From positions 3,736,876 through 3,800,875 of the forward strand of contig OX638380.1 in the NCBI GenBank assembly GCA_951813855.1: a stretch of 64,000 nucleotides of DNA. The letters run 5' to 3'. Of the stretch, positions 26,107 to 33,821 are shown piece by piece. Both the position numbers and the translations under genes were made by a program. This DNA comes from an uncultured Verrucomicrobiae bacterium (lineage in GTDB: Bacteria > Verrucomicrobiota > Verrucomicrobiia > Limisphaerales > AAA164-E04). The notes under the pieces were generated by a model, which was not told the DNA's origin, searched no databases, and worked only from the letters and a program-made list of their open reading frames with translations. How positions within the stretch are numbered: the stretch's first letter is position 1; each line of letters starts with the position of its first letter.

Positions 26107-27134
26107 AAGGCGAACTTCAACAGGGCGACTTCGACGGCCAGCAGTTCTTGAATGTTGGTGTCGAGATGTCTTTGTAATTCGTCGGTGATTTCGATATTGC
26201 CGCGAGCGGCGTCGGCGGAAAGGCGTTCGACGAGCGTTCGGCTGGATCCTGCCAGATCCGGGAATTGCAACAGGGAATCGTCCGGGACGATCTTTTGCAG
26301 CCAGACGTCGCGAAAAAACGTTTGGAGCAGCGCCAGCAGTTCCAAACGCTGCCGCCGGTACTCGGCCTCGATAGCGGCCGCCAATTCCTGTTGATAGCGT
26401 TTGCGCAAGTCGGGCTCCAGATCGTCGTATGCATTCAGGGGCGAGGCATCGGTCATGGTCTGCTCGATGACCTTTTTCTTTCGGGCCAGGCGTCCTTGAA
26501 TGTGCTCGACCAGAAAATAGCGGCCGAACGTATCGCCTTTGGATTCGACGCAGAGCCGGCAGAATTCCGTCAGCCATTCATGATCTTCTGAATCGGGTTT
26601 CGTGGCTGCTCCGCCGAGATGGAGGCGCAAACAGCGCGAGACGATGGTATCGGGCAGGCGAGAAGCGTTGGTTGTCAGCAACAGGAGCACGGTGTCTCCG
26701 GGAGGTTCTTCCAGAGTTTTCAGAAACGCGTTGGCGGCTTCGAGATTCATCCGATCGGCGCCGGATACGATGACGACCTTATGGCGGGCCGCGTAGGCTT
26801 TCAGGTGCACGCTTTCCAATACGGCCCGGATTTGGGCGATCGTGATGATTCGCGACTTGGCTTCGGGTCGCACGTAGCTCACGTCTGTCGGTTGCCCCTG
26901 TTCGATTTGAAGGCAGGAAACGCAGCGCTCGCAGCATTCCAGGCCCACGCCGTCGTCGGAGACTTGCGGCGGCGATTGGCAATTGAGAATTTTGGCCAGT
27001 CCCGAAGCGAAGCGGTCTAGGGTCGCGTATTCCCCGCCCGAGATTAACCAAGCATGGGCCAAGCGATGGCGTTCGAGACTGCGCCGGAAGATTTGCGCCG
27101 CGGCTTCAAGCTGGGGCGAACCCGGTGAGACCAT
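26103..27134 (-). CDS. holB: DNA polymerase III subunit delta'
   Basis: Clamp-loader subunit. The 343-residue product has the delta'/gamma-family zinc cluster (CCERCVSCLQIEQG), the sensor/linker GADRMNLEAANAFLKTLEEPPGDTVLLLLTTNASRLPDTIVSRC and a degenerate P-loop (LISGGEYATLDRFA), as expected for the non-hydrolysing delta' subunit, which keeps the SRC motif. I start at the ATG at 27134 because AGGA lies 8 bases upstream; a TTG at 27182 is also in frame. It is translationally coupled (GTGA) to the O-antigen ligase-like gene. Confidence 0.9.
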   Translation of the reverse strand: MVSPGSPQLEAAAQIFRRSLERHRLAHAWLISGGEYATLDRFASGLAKILNCQSPPQVSDDGVGLECCERCVSCLQIEQGQPTDVSYVRPEAKSRIITIAQIRAVLESVHLKAYAARHKVVIVSGADRMNLEAANAFLKTLEEPPGDTVLLLLTTNASRLPDTIVSRCLRLHLGGAATKPDSEDHEWLTEFCRLCVESKGDTFGRYFLVEHIQGRLARKKKVIEQTMTDASPLNAYDDLEPDLRKRYQQELAAAIEAEYRRQRLELLALLQTFFRDVWLQKIVPDDSLLQFPDLAGSSRTLVERLSADAARGNIEITDELQRHLDTNIQELLAVEVALLKFAL

Positions 27135-27384
27135 AACCCAATCCTGAAGAGAAAATCGAGCTCGTTCAACGTAATTGATCAAGGTTTCGCCGATGATTCG
27201 TTATACTTGAGCAGGACGCATTTTGGAATCGCGGTTCTCGAAAAGAGGGAGTCAGGGAAGGGAAGGCATGAACGAGGCCGAGCCCAAACTCAGGTTAGGG
27301 ACGGAACGTTCATCTGAGAATGTCCCGCTTATCGGGTTCGCGGGGTCGTAAACCATTCGCAAGCCGGGGGGCGGTTGCCAGGAG

Positions 27385-27766
27385 TCACCACCCGAGCGCC
27401 TTTTCTATTCCGTTTTTCGCAGCATCCGGAGTCTGCTCCGGCACCACCCAAACCACGTTCGTCGAGTTGACCGAGTCAATCGGATCCGCGAAGTCAGGAA
27501 TTGAAAACTTTCCGAACTCAACTATGACGTGAGCATCAGAAAACGCACGATTTCCCGAACTAAAGTGGCGAGTAACATCAACCGGAACGAACCAGTTTAG
27601 TTGTCTCTTGGAATAGCATAGGAGTTTGAGTGGGTTTTTGGTTTCGACGGGTATTCTTGTACCGGCGACAAACCGTTATGGCTGAAGTTTACAAGCAAAA
27701 GAGGCCGAATTCAGACGATTCGGGAGGAAGATCCAGTCCGACGATTTTTGTGACGGGTTTTTGAAC
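27385..27766 (-). pseudogene. 3' part of an ORF split by the restriction-modification cassette
   Basis: On the reverse strand this stretch continues an open frame whose 5' end lies on the far side of the inserted cassette, at 30927-30957. There a GTG overlaps the rpe stop (GTGA). Joining 30957-30927 to 27758-27385 (one copy of the target duplication removed) gives exactly 135 codons in one frame, with a single internal TAA at 27676-27678 and a final TGA. The longest stop-free part reads protein-like (DVTRHFSSGNRAFSDAHVIV; EFGKFSIPDFADPIDSVN) and ends KALGW, and has no start codon of its own. I do not recognise the family. The internal stop may be later decay. Confidence 0.4.
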
Positions 27767-27792
27767 GGGGATTATATACTTGACTACCCAAG
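27767..27792 (+). repeat. Left terminal inverted repeat of the restriction-modification cassette
   Basis: A 26-bp sequence, GGGGATTATATA then C then TTGACTACCCAAG, matches the reverse complement of 30901-30926 at 25 of 26 positions (the central C/G differs). Outside it, TTTTGAAC (27759-27766) parallels TTTTGAAT (30927-30934) beyond the right repeat, an 8-bp target-site duplication with one mismatch. Confidence 0.85.
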
Positions 27793-27946
27793 ATCCACGT
27801 CGTCTCGGCGGCTGGCGTATTCTTCGTCAGTCAATTCCCACCCATTCATTTTTTCTGATGCCCCTGATTTTGCGGGCATTTCCTCACTTTATGTTCCTTG
27901 ACTAGTTTGTTCAGCATCCCCCCAACGTTGCTGTGTGAGTTGGCGG

Positions 27947-30853
27947 CTAGGTTAGGAATGGCCCGAACCCACGGTTGACATCTAGAATGATCTCCTTGGC
28001 CAAACTTCCGATCTCGTCAATGACGCATTCCTCCCCCCCCTCGGCTGCCATTCGGGCTAGTTCGGCCAGGCGCCGGTACCGGTGCGTGCCGGGACGGTAA
28101 CGCGGGATCGGAATCTTGCTGAACGGCGTCTTGTCGAAGTGCCGGTCGCTGTCGCGGGCGTACTTGTAGAGCGGCGCCAGCGAGGGCGCGTTCAGCATCG
28201 CGCAAAGGTAGTGCGCCGCATCCTCGGATTCCATGGGCACTCGGTAGAGCTTGTGCTCAATGGGGAGATTGGTGACCGCCGCGCGAAGCACCTGGCCGGA
28301 ACCGTTGTAGACCACGGATGTTCGGGTTGGGAACTGGGCGAGCCATCCGCCCCCGTAATTGATTCGAGCGATTAGATCCTTAGGCGTGTTCGCGCCAATG
28401 CTTCGGTATTGTTGGTAGGCTTCGGCGAGTTCACGCCAAGTCCTGGAACGCCCGCGGGCCTCTTGGTCAGTCAGCAGGCGGCTTCCTTCCATCGGGATGA
28501 TGGCGCAAGAGAGTGGGGTTACTACGCGAAAGGGCGCGAGATTTTGGGACTCTAGATATTTATGGCGCCATTCGCCGGGGATGTCTTTGATTGAAAACAC
28601 TGGCTGGTATTTCCATGGGGCCTTGGCGCGGGTGGGCTGAAGGGTGAGATCGGGATGATCCGGGTCGAAACGGACGAGTACGGCAGGAACTATGGTGGCA
28701 CCTTGTCTTGCGGACTGTTTGTAGGGGGATTCCGCTGTCGGCGGGAGGGGGGGCAATGAAGGAATGCGGCGCACCAATGGCTGTGCCTCGCCCCAAGCCA
28801 TCCCTGGCGCCAGGCGCTGTGAAGCATTCACCAGTACCAGGCGGTTCGGCGTGTCAAGGCGGAGCCCGACCACGCAGGATTGAGAACCGTGGAAAGGCTT
28901 CGCTTTGAGCACCTCACCATCTAGGTGGCTTTCGGTCAGGTCAAGCAGCCCCTTGGCATGGCCGGCATCGCGGAATGCGTTCCAGTTCTTGGCACCAACC
29001 GCCGCCGCATTCAGCACATAAGCCGCTCGGCCCGCCTTCGCCAGGTACCGCTGCTTGGTCGCAGCCACGAATAGGCCGGCGATGTCGCCCCCGGTTTTGG
29101 TGTTGCCGGGCGAGGTCAATGACAACTTCTCGGCGAGCGCCTGGATTTCGGTTTTCCGGCGCGGTTCCTGGATTTCGGAGAATCGAAGCCATGGCGGGTT
29201 GGCGACGATGCGATCCACCTTCCGGCGCGAGAGCGCATAGGGAGCGAGTTGGTTGCGGATGTACCATGTCCACACGCCGTTGGCGTGTTTCTTGATGATG
29301 CGCCGCAACATCTCATGCGCATCCTTAAGGGCGGATCGGTCCTCGCCCTTGATGCCGTCAGTGACCATTTTCGGACATTTGCCCCTCGGGCTTCGGGCGG
29401 AATCGACCAGAAGTTGGATTCGCCGAGCCATGTCTTCGGACTCGACAAGCGAATAGGGGATGACAAAGGTGTTGTCCGGCGAATCCGGCGGATAGGCAAA
29501 CAAGGCCCCATGATCGACAAAGGATAGGTTTTGCTGTTGCTCATCGCCTTGCCTTTGAATGAGCAGAGCGTCGCCCTGATGGATAGATGGCTCGGCGGCG
29601 GGGCAAGGCAACGCTCGAAGCAGAGTGGCTCGCGCCATCTCAACGGCGACCGGATGGATGTCGATTCCGGAAACCAGCCGCAGTGCCACCAAGGAGCGCT
29701 CGGCGGGCGGAATGTCAAGATAGCGCGGGATTGCTTCGATGATTCGGCGAGCTGCGTGGAAGAGGAAGGTGCCGGAGCCGCAGGTTGGATCGAGCACCCC
29801 GATGCCCTTGGGCGGAGCGCCTTTCTCGTAGGCCGCATGGATTGCGCGGTCGAGCCAAGCGTCGTCGAGCATCTCCTCCACAACCATGCCGGCCAGCCAA
29901 TCGGGTGTGTAGTATTCCCCGTACAGCTTCCGATCGGCCTTGGGAATGATGCTCTGGTAGAGGGTGCGCAGCACGTCGGTGGGACGCATCCGCCAATTGT
30001 AGGAATCGACCTTCCGTGACAGCTTGTCCAACCATTCGCGGCCCTGCTGGCTTGAGTCCAGCCAACTGCCATAACTGTCGCGCATCAGTTCATCGGGGGG
30101 CTTCTTGGTTTGCTGGAACAAGTTGACCACGGCCCGTGATAGCGAGAGCAAAAAAAGATGGTCTACGTAGAGCCGGGCGGCCCTGCCTTCTGGGACGGAA
30201 AGCCCTGATCCTCTGATGAGATCGGCCCAGACGGATTGCTGCACCTTCAGGGACCGATTGTGCCCCGCGCCATCATACAGGGAATTCAATTCGTCCCGGA
30301 GCGGCCGGAACGCCTCTGATGGGTCGGCGGGTATCCATGGCTTGCCCCCCTCTCTCTTGGCCCACCGTTTCAACAATTCGTCAATCTCGGCGGAATAAGA
30401 CACCCTGTGCATTTCATCAATGGGAGTGGCACCGGTGTCGGAGTCCGGCCACATCCAAGCCCACCAGACCTGTCCATTGGTCAGTATCCCGATCCACGGA
30501 CCTTCAACGGGGGCGTCGCCGATCCCTGGCAAGGACATTTGCGGGTCGCCCTGTCGGAGGGCGGCGATGTATCGCTCAAGTTGGTCAAACTGTGTCTCGG
30601 ACATCCCGTGGGTCGGGTGGCAAGGGGCGTTCGGGGCTTTTGTTTCGACGACAAGGCGGGCCTTGGGAAGCACGATGTCGCAACGCCCACCTAGGACGCT
30701 AGCCTCGCACTCGACTTCTACATCGCCGACGAGGGAGGTGAAAAAGCGGGCGATCGGTTGGCGAACGCGTTCTTCGTGGCCCGCTTTGGGGACGCCTTCG
30801 GCAAACACTCTCATATCTTTTGCTTCCGTTGCCTTGGCGTTTTTCCGGGCCAC
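27947..30853 (-). CDS. Type IIG restriction-modification enzyme (Eco57I-like)
   Basis: A single 968-residue polypeptide combines nuclease, methyltransferase and target recognition. The N-terminus has a PD-(D/E)xK site: D59 in GGRCDIVLPKARLVVETK and E70-x-K72. The N6-adenine methyltransferase has motif I DPTCGSGTFLFHA near residue 353 and motif IV NPPW in VDRIVANPPWLRFSEI near residue 549. The C-terminal third (from about 700) should be the target-recognition domain and ends KTPFSKIPIPRYRPGTHRYRRLAELA. The start is a GTG at 30853 with AGGT six bases upstream; an ATG at 30814 is possible. The right inverted repeat supplies a TTGACT that could act as a -35 element. BREX PglX-like proteins share the methyltransferase fold, but no other BREX gene is present. 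Confidence 0.87.
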   Translation of the reverse strand: MARKNAKATEAKDMRVFAEGVPKAGHEERVRQPIARFFTSLVGDVEVECEASVLGGRCDIVLPKARLVVETKAPNAPCHPTHGMSETQFDQLERYIAALRQGDPQMSLPGIGDAPVEGPWIGILTNGQVWWAWMWPDSDTGATPIDEMHRVSYSAEIDELLKRWAKREGGKPWIPADPSEAFRPLRDELNSLYDGAGHNRSLKVQQSVWADLIRGSGLSVPEGRAARLYVDHLFLLSLSRAVVNLFQQTKKPPDELMRDSYGSWLDSSQQGREWLDKLSRKVDSYNWRMRPTDVLRTLYQSIIPKADRKLYGEYYTPDWLAGMVVEEMLDDAWLDRAIHAAYEKGAPPKGIGVLDPTCGSGTFLFHAARRIIEAIPRYLDIPPAERSLVALRLVSGIDIHPVAVEMARATLLRALPCPAAEPSIHQGDALLIQRQGDEQQQNLSFVDHGALFAYPPDSPDNTFVIPYSLVESEDMARRIQLLVDSARSPRGKCPKMVTDGIKGEDRSALKDAHEMLRRIIKKHANGVWTWYIRNQLAPYALSRRKVDRIVANPPWLRFSEIQEPRRKTEIQALAEKLSLTSPGNTKTGGDIAGLFVAATKQRYLAKAGRAAYVLNAAAVGAKNWNAFRDAGHAKGLLDLTESHLDGEVLKAKPFHGSQSCVVGLRLDTPNRLVLVNASQRLAPGMAWGEAQPLVRRIPSLPPLPPTAESPYKQSARQGATIVPAVLVRFDPDHPDLTLQPTRAKAPWKYQPVFSIKDIPGEWRHKYLESQNLAPFRVVTPLSCAIIPMEGSRLLTDQEARGRSRTWRELAEAYQQYRSIGANTPKDLIARINYGGGWLAQFPTRTSVVYNGSGQVLRAAVTNLPIEHKLYRVPMESEDAAHYLCAMLNAPSLAPLYKYARDSDRHFDKTPFSKIPIPRYRPGTHRYRRLAELARMAAEGGEECVIDEIGSLAKEIILDVNRGFGPFLT

Positions 30854-30900
30854 GATTTACCTATCGAACGATATTCCGTTACCGAAGCAATCTAAACGCG

Positions 30901-30926
30901 CTTGGGTAGTCAACTATATAATCCCC
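30901..30926 (-). repeat. Right terminal inverted repeat of the restriction-modification cassette
   Basis: Reverse complement of 27767-27792 with one mismatch. It lies 28 bases before the rpe stop region and 48 bases upstream of the restriction-modification start codon. The flanking TTTTGAAT begins at 30927. Confidence 0.85.
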
Positions 30927-30953
30927 TTTTGAATTGCCGGACGATCGGCGGTA

Positions 30954-31610
30954 TCACGAGCGCAAGCCGGCGACGGCTTCGGCCATGTTGTCGGAGTTGA
31001 ACAAATAGGAACCGGCGACTAGCACGTCGGTCCCGGCTTGCAAACACTGGGGAGCCGACCCGTGGTCCACGCCGCCGTCGACCTCGATGCGAAAGGCTTG
31101 GCCGCTTCGCCGGCGTTCGCGGGCGGCGGCCTGAATTTTGGGCACTACCTCGGTCAGGAATTGTTGGCCTCCGAAACCGGGATGTACGGTCATGATCAAT
31201 AACAGATCGATCTGCTTCAGGTAGGGCAATACCAATTCCAGCGAACTGTCCGGGTTGACGGCCAGGCCTGATTTGGCTCCGGATTTCTTGATTTGTTCGA
31301 GCAGTTCGGGAACTCGGTCCCGCAATTCGCCGTGGACGGTGATCGAATCGGCACCGGCCCGGCGAAACGGTTCGATGAGAATTTCCGGTCGGTCGCACAT
31401 GAGGTGAACGTCCAGAAACAGCGAGGTCAGGGGGCGTACCGTACGAGCGAAGTCGGGGCCGAAACTCAAATTGGGAACGAAATGCCCGTCCATGACGTCG
31501 AGATGGAGCCATTCGGCTCCCGAACGATTGACCCGTTCCACCTCGCGACCCAGCTGGGCGAGGTCGGCGGCCAGTAGCGAAGGGGCGACGATCGGTTTCG
31601 GCGCTGACAT
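30954..31610 (-). CDS. rpe: Ribulose-phosphate 3-epimerase
   Basis: Interconverts ribulose 5-phosphate and xylulose 5-phosphate. The 218-residue TIM barrel shows APSLLAADLAQLGRE, WLHLDVMDGHFVPNLSFGP (metal-binding His/Asp), DVHLMCDRPE, MTVHPGFGGQQF and IEVDGGVD. The ATG at 31610 is used; a GTG two codons earlier is in frame. Its stop overlaps the GTG of the split ORF described at 27385. It belongs to the same pathway as zwf and pgl at the window start but is 30 kb away. Confidence 0.96.
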   Translation of the reverse strand: MSAPKPIVAPSLLAADLAQLGREVERVNRSGAEWLHLDVMDGHFVPNLSFGPDFARTVRPLTSLFLDVHLMCDRPEILIEPFRRAGADSITVHGELRDRVPELLEQIKKSGAKSGLAVNPDSSLELVLPYLKQIDLLLIMTVHPGFGGQQFLTEVVPKIQAAARERRRSGQAFRIEVDGGVDHGSAPQCLQAGTDVLVAGSYLFNSDNMAEAVAGLRS

Positions 31611-31640
31611 CGACACTGAACCGGACCGGCGTTCCCTCGG

Positions 31641-33695
31641 TTACACGGTGGCAGGCGCGGTTCCTTCGAACCCGGGATCCACCTCTTCGTCGGCAATCTG
31701 GTCTTTCTTGGGCGCCTTCTTGCGTTTCTGCGATCGTTTCTTGGCCGGAACCGGCGGCGGAGGCGGCGGGGTGAATTTTCCGGTCTTGACGATTTCGCTG
31801 ACCTGGTTTCCGTCGAGAGTCTCGTATTCGAGCAAGGAATTCGCGATGACCTCGAGTTGTTCGCGATGCTCGTCGATAATCTGCTTGGCTCGACGGTAGC
31901 CTTCGTCGATGAGCCGCTTGACTTCTTCGTCGATTTCTTTGGCGGTGCTTTCGCTGTAGTCCTTGCTGCGAATCATGTCTTTGCCCAAAAACACGTAATC
32001 GCTGTCGTCGCCGTACTGCACCATGCCCAGGCGTTCGCTCATGCCGAATTGACAGACCATGGCCCGGGCCAAGTTGGTGGCCATTTGGATATCGCCGGCA
32101 GCCCCGGTGGAGTAATCGTGGCTGAACAGTTCTTCGGCGATGCGGCCGCCCATGGTGACCGCGATCATATCTTCCATTTCCTTTTTGCGCCGATTCAACA
32201 CGTCTTGCTCGGGCAAAGACATGGTGGACCCTAAGGACTGGCCTCGGGGGATGATGGTGACTTTGTGCAACGGATAGGTGTGGTCGAGAATGACGTTGAT
32301 CAAGGCATGGCCGGCTTCGTGCCAGGCCGTGATGCGTTTATCTTCGTCCGACATGGCCATGCTGCGGCGTTCGCGGCCCCAGCGCACCTTGTCCCGAGCT
32401 TCCTCCAGTTCGGTCATGTCGATCATTTTCTTGTTGCTGCGGGCGGCCAGAAGGGCGGCTTCGTTGAGGAGATTCGCCAGTTCGGCCCCCGAATAGCCTG
32501 GCGTGCCCCGAGCGATCACCGCGAGGTCGACGTCGCTGGCCAATTTGACGTTGCGGGCGTGGACTTTCAGAATCGCTTCCCGTCCTTTGATGTCGGGGAG
32601 GTTGACCGTGATTTGCCGATCGAAACGGCCGGGCCGCAGCAGAGCGGGGTCCAGCACGTCGGGACGATTGGTGGCGGCGATGATGATGATGCCGTCTTGA
32701 GTTTCGAAACCGTCCATTTCGACCAGCAGGGCGTTGAGGGTCTGCTCGCGCTCGTCATTGCCGCCTCCCAAGCCGTGCCCGCGGCTCCGGCCGACGGCGT
32801 CGATTTCGTCGATGAAAATGAGGCAGGGAATCGTCTTGCGGGCCTGCTCGAACATGTCGCGCACGCGGCTGGCTCCGACCCCGACGAACATCTCGACGAA
32901 ATCCGAACCGCTGATGCTGAAGAATGCCGCTTCCGCTTCGCCGGCGATCGCCTTGGCCAACAAGGTCTTGCCGGTGCCCGGAGCGCCGATCATGAGCACC
33001 CCCTTGGGAATTTTGCCGCCCAGTTTCTGGAATTTCTTGGGATCCTTGAGAAAATCCACGAGTTCCGCGACCTCCTCCTTCGCTTCTTCGACGCCGGCGA
33101 CGTTTTTGAACGTCGTCCGGTTTTTATCGCGAGCCAGCATGCGCGCCTTGCTTTTGCCGAAGCTCAGGGCTCCCTTGCCGGCCATGCGGATTTGGCGAAA
33201 GAGGAAGAAATAGATGAACGCGGCGATAATGAGAAAGGGCAATACCGTGGAAACGATGGAGATGAGCAGGGTATTGGGCTTGTCCCACCGGAATTTGCCC
33301 GAATCGAGTATTTTGTTTTCGAGGTCTTCCTTGAGGGGAGTTTCCAGGCGAAAACGCATTTGATCGCCCGGGTTCAAGCTGAGTTGCAGCTTGTTGCTCG
33401 TATCCCATTGGCCCGCCCGTTGAATTCCCGTGATCTGGAAAATGCGATTCTGCGGCTCATGAACGATGCGGCCGCTGATCACCAGGTCGTTGGTGACCAG
33501 GTATTCGAATCGGGGATAACTTAAGTCGCCGCCGGCCACGTAGTTCCGGTCGCGCATCAAAAGCAACAGCAAGGGAACGATTCCGAGCACGGCCAGCCAG
33601 ACCAACAGCGAACGCGACGGTTGCCTCGCCTCGTTCTCCTTGTTGTCTTTGCTGTCCTTGTTGTCCTTTTCCGGACTGTCTTTTTTGTCAGGCAT
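31641..33695 (-). CDS. ftsH: ATP-dependent zinc metalloprotease FtsH
   Basis: Membrane-anchored AAA+ protease that degrades unassembled membrane proteins and regulators. In the 684-residue product the membrane helices lie near 29-47 and 143-166, with a periplasmic domain between. The Walker A GAPGTGKT is at 237-244, followed by the Walker [15 protein letters not shown] and the second region of homology ([19 protein letters not shown]). The zinc site HEAGH lies near residue 456. The N-terminus before the first helix is unusually rich in Lys/Asp/Asn, and the C-terminus has a basic/proline tail ([18 protein letters not shown]). Confidence 0.97.
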   Translation of the reverse strand: MPDKKDSPEKDNKDSKDNKENEARQPSRSLLVWLAVLGIVPLLLLLMRDRNYVAGGDLSYPRFEYLVTNDLVISGRIVHEPQNRIFQITGIQRAGQWDTSNKLQLSLNPGDQMRFRLETPLKEDLENKILDSGKFRWDKPNTLLISIVSTVLPFLIIAAFIYFFLFRQIRMAGKGALSFGKSKARMLARDKNRTTFKNVAGVEEAKEEVAELVDFLKDPKKFQKLGGKIPKGVLMIGAPGTGKTLLAKAIAGEAEAAFFSISGSDFVEMFVGVGASRVRDMFEQARKTIPCLIFIDEIDAVGRSRGHGLGGGNDEREQTLNALLVEMDGFETQDGIIIIAATNRPDVLDPALLRPGRFDRQITVNLPDIKGREAILKVHARNVKLASDVDLAVIARGTPGYSGAELANLLNEAALLAARSNKKMIDMTELEEARDKVRWGRERRSMAMSDEDKRITAWHEAGHALINVILDHTYPLHKVTIIPRGQSLGSTMSLPEQDVLNRRKKEMEDMIAVTMGGRIAEELFSHDYSTGAAGDIQMATNLARAMVCQFGMSERLGMVQYGDDSDYVFLGKDMIRSKDYSESTAKEIDEEVKRLIDEGYRRAKQIIDEHREQLEVIANSLLEYETLDGNQVSEIVKTGKFTPPPPPPVPAKKRSQKRKKAPKKDQIADEEVDPGFEGTAPATV

Positions 33696-33751
33696 CGGCT
33701 GGTGGTGAGCCTAAAGGCGTTTCCCGGCGAAAGCAATCTCGTTCCGGAAGC

Positions 33752-33782
33752 CCCGTTCCGAAGCGACGGCCCGGAACGGGGT
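33752..33782. terminator. Hairpin between tsp and ftsH
   Basis: A perfect 9-bp stem CCCCGTTCC (33752-33760) pairs with GGAACGGGG (33774-33782) around a 13-base loop. It lies 39 bases after the tsp stop and 56 bases upstream of the ftsH start, both reverse strand. No T tract follows, so it is only a candidate terminator or processing site. Confidence 0.45.
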
Positions 33783-33821
33783 AAAACTAACGGCAGCGGT
33801 TGCTGGCCCCTGAGCGGCGAA

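Larger units (their letters stand above)
27767..30926. mobile_element. Transposase-less mobile cassette carrying a type IIG restriction-modification gene
   Basis: The 3,160-bp segment is bounded by the 26-bp inverted repeats and the near-perfect 8-bp direct repeats. The only gene inside is the reverse-strand restriction-modification gene; no transposase is present. This is the layout of a mobile insertion cassette moved in trans by a related transposase. The 8-bp duplication and repeats beginning GG are compatible with, for example, the ISL3 family, but I cannot assign it. G+C inside is like the host. An ATGCCC/GGGCAT hairpin at 27858-27879 lies downstream of the gene. Confidence 0.7.

Noticed and set aside
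27947..30853. Part of a BREX (PglX) or Druantia defence system
   Set aside because: No BREX genes (brxA, brxB, brxC, pglZ) lie nearby, and the N-terminal nuclease site fits a stand-alone type IIG enzyme. The DruA-like domain 25 kb away belongs to a transposase.
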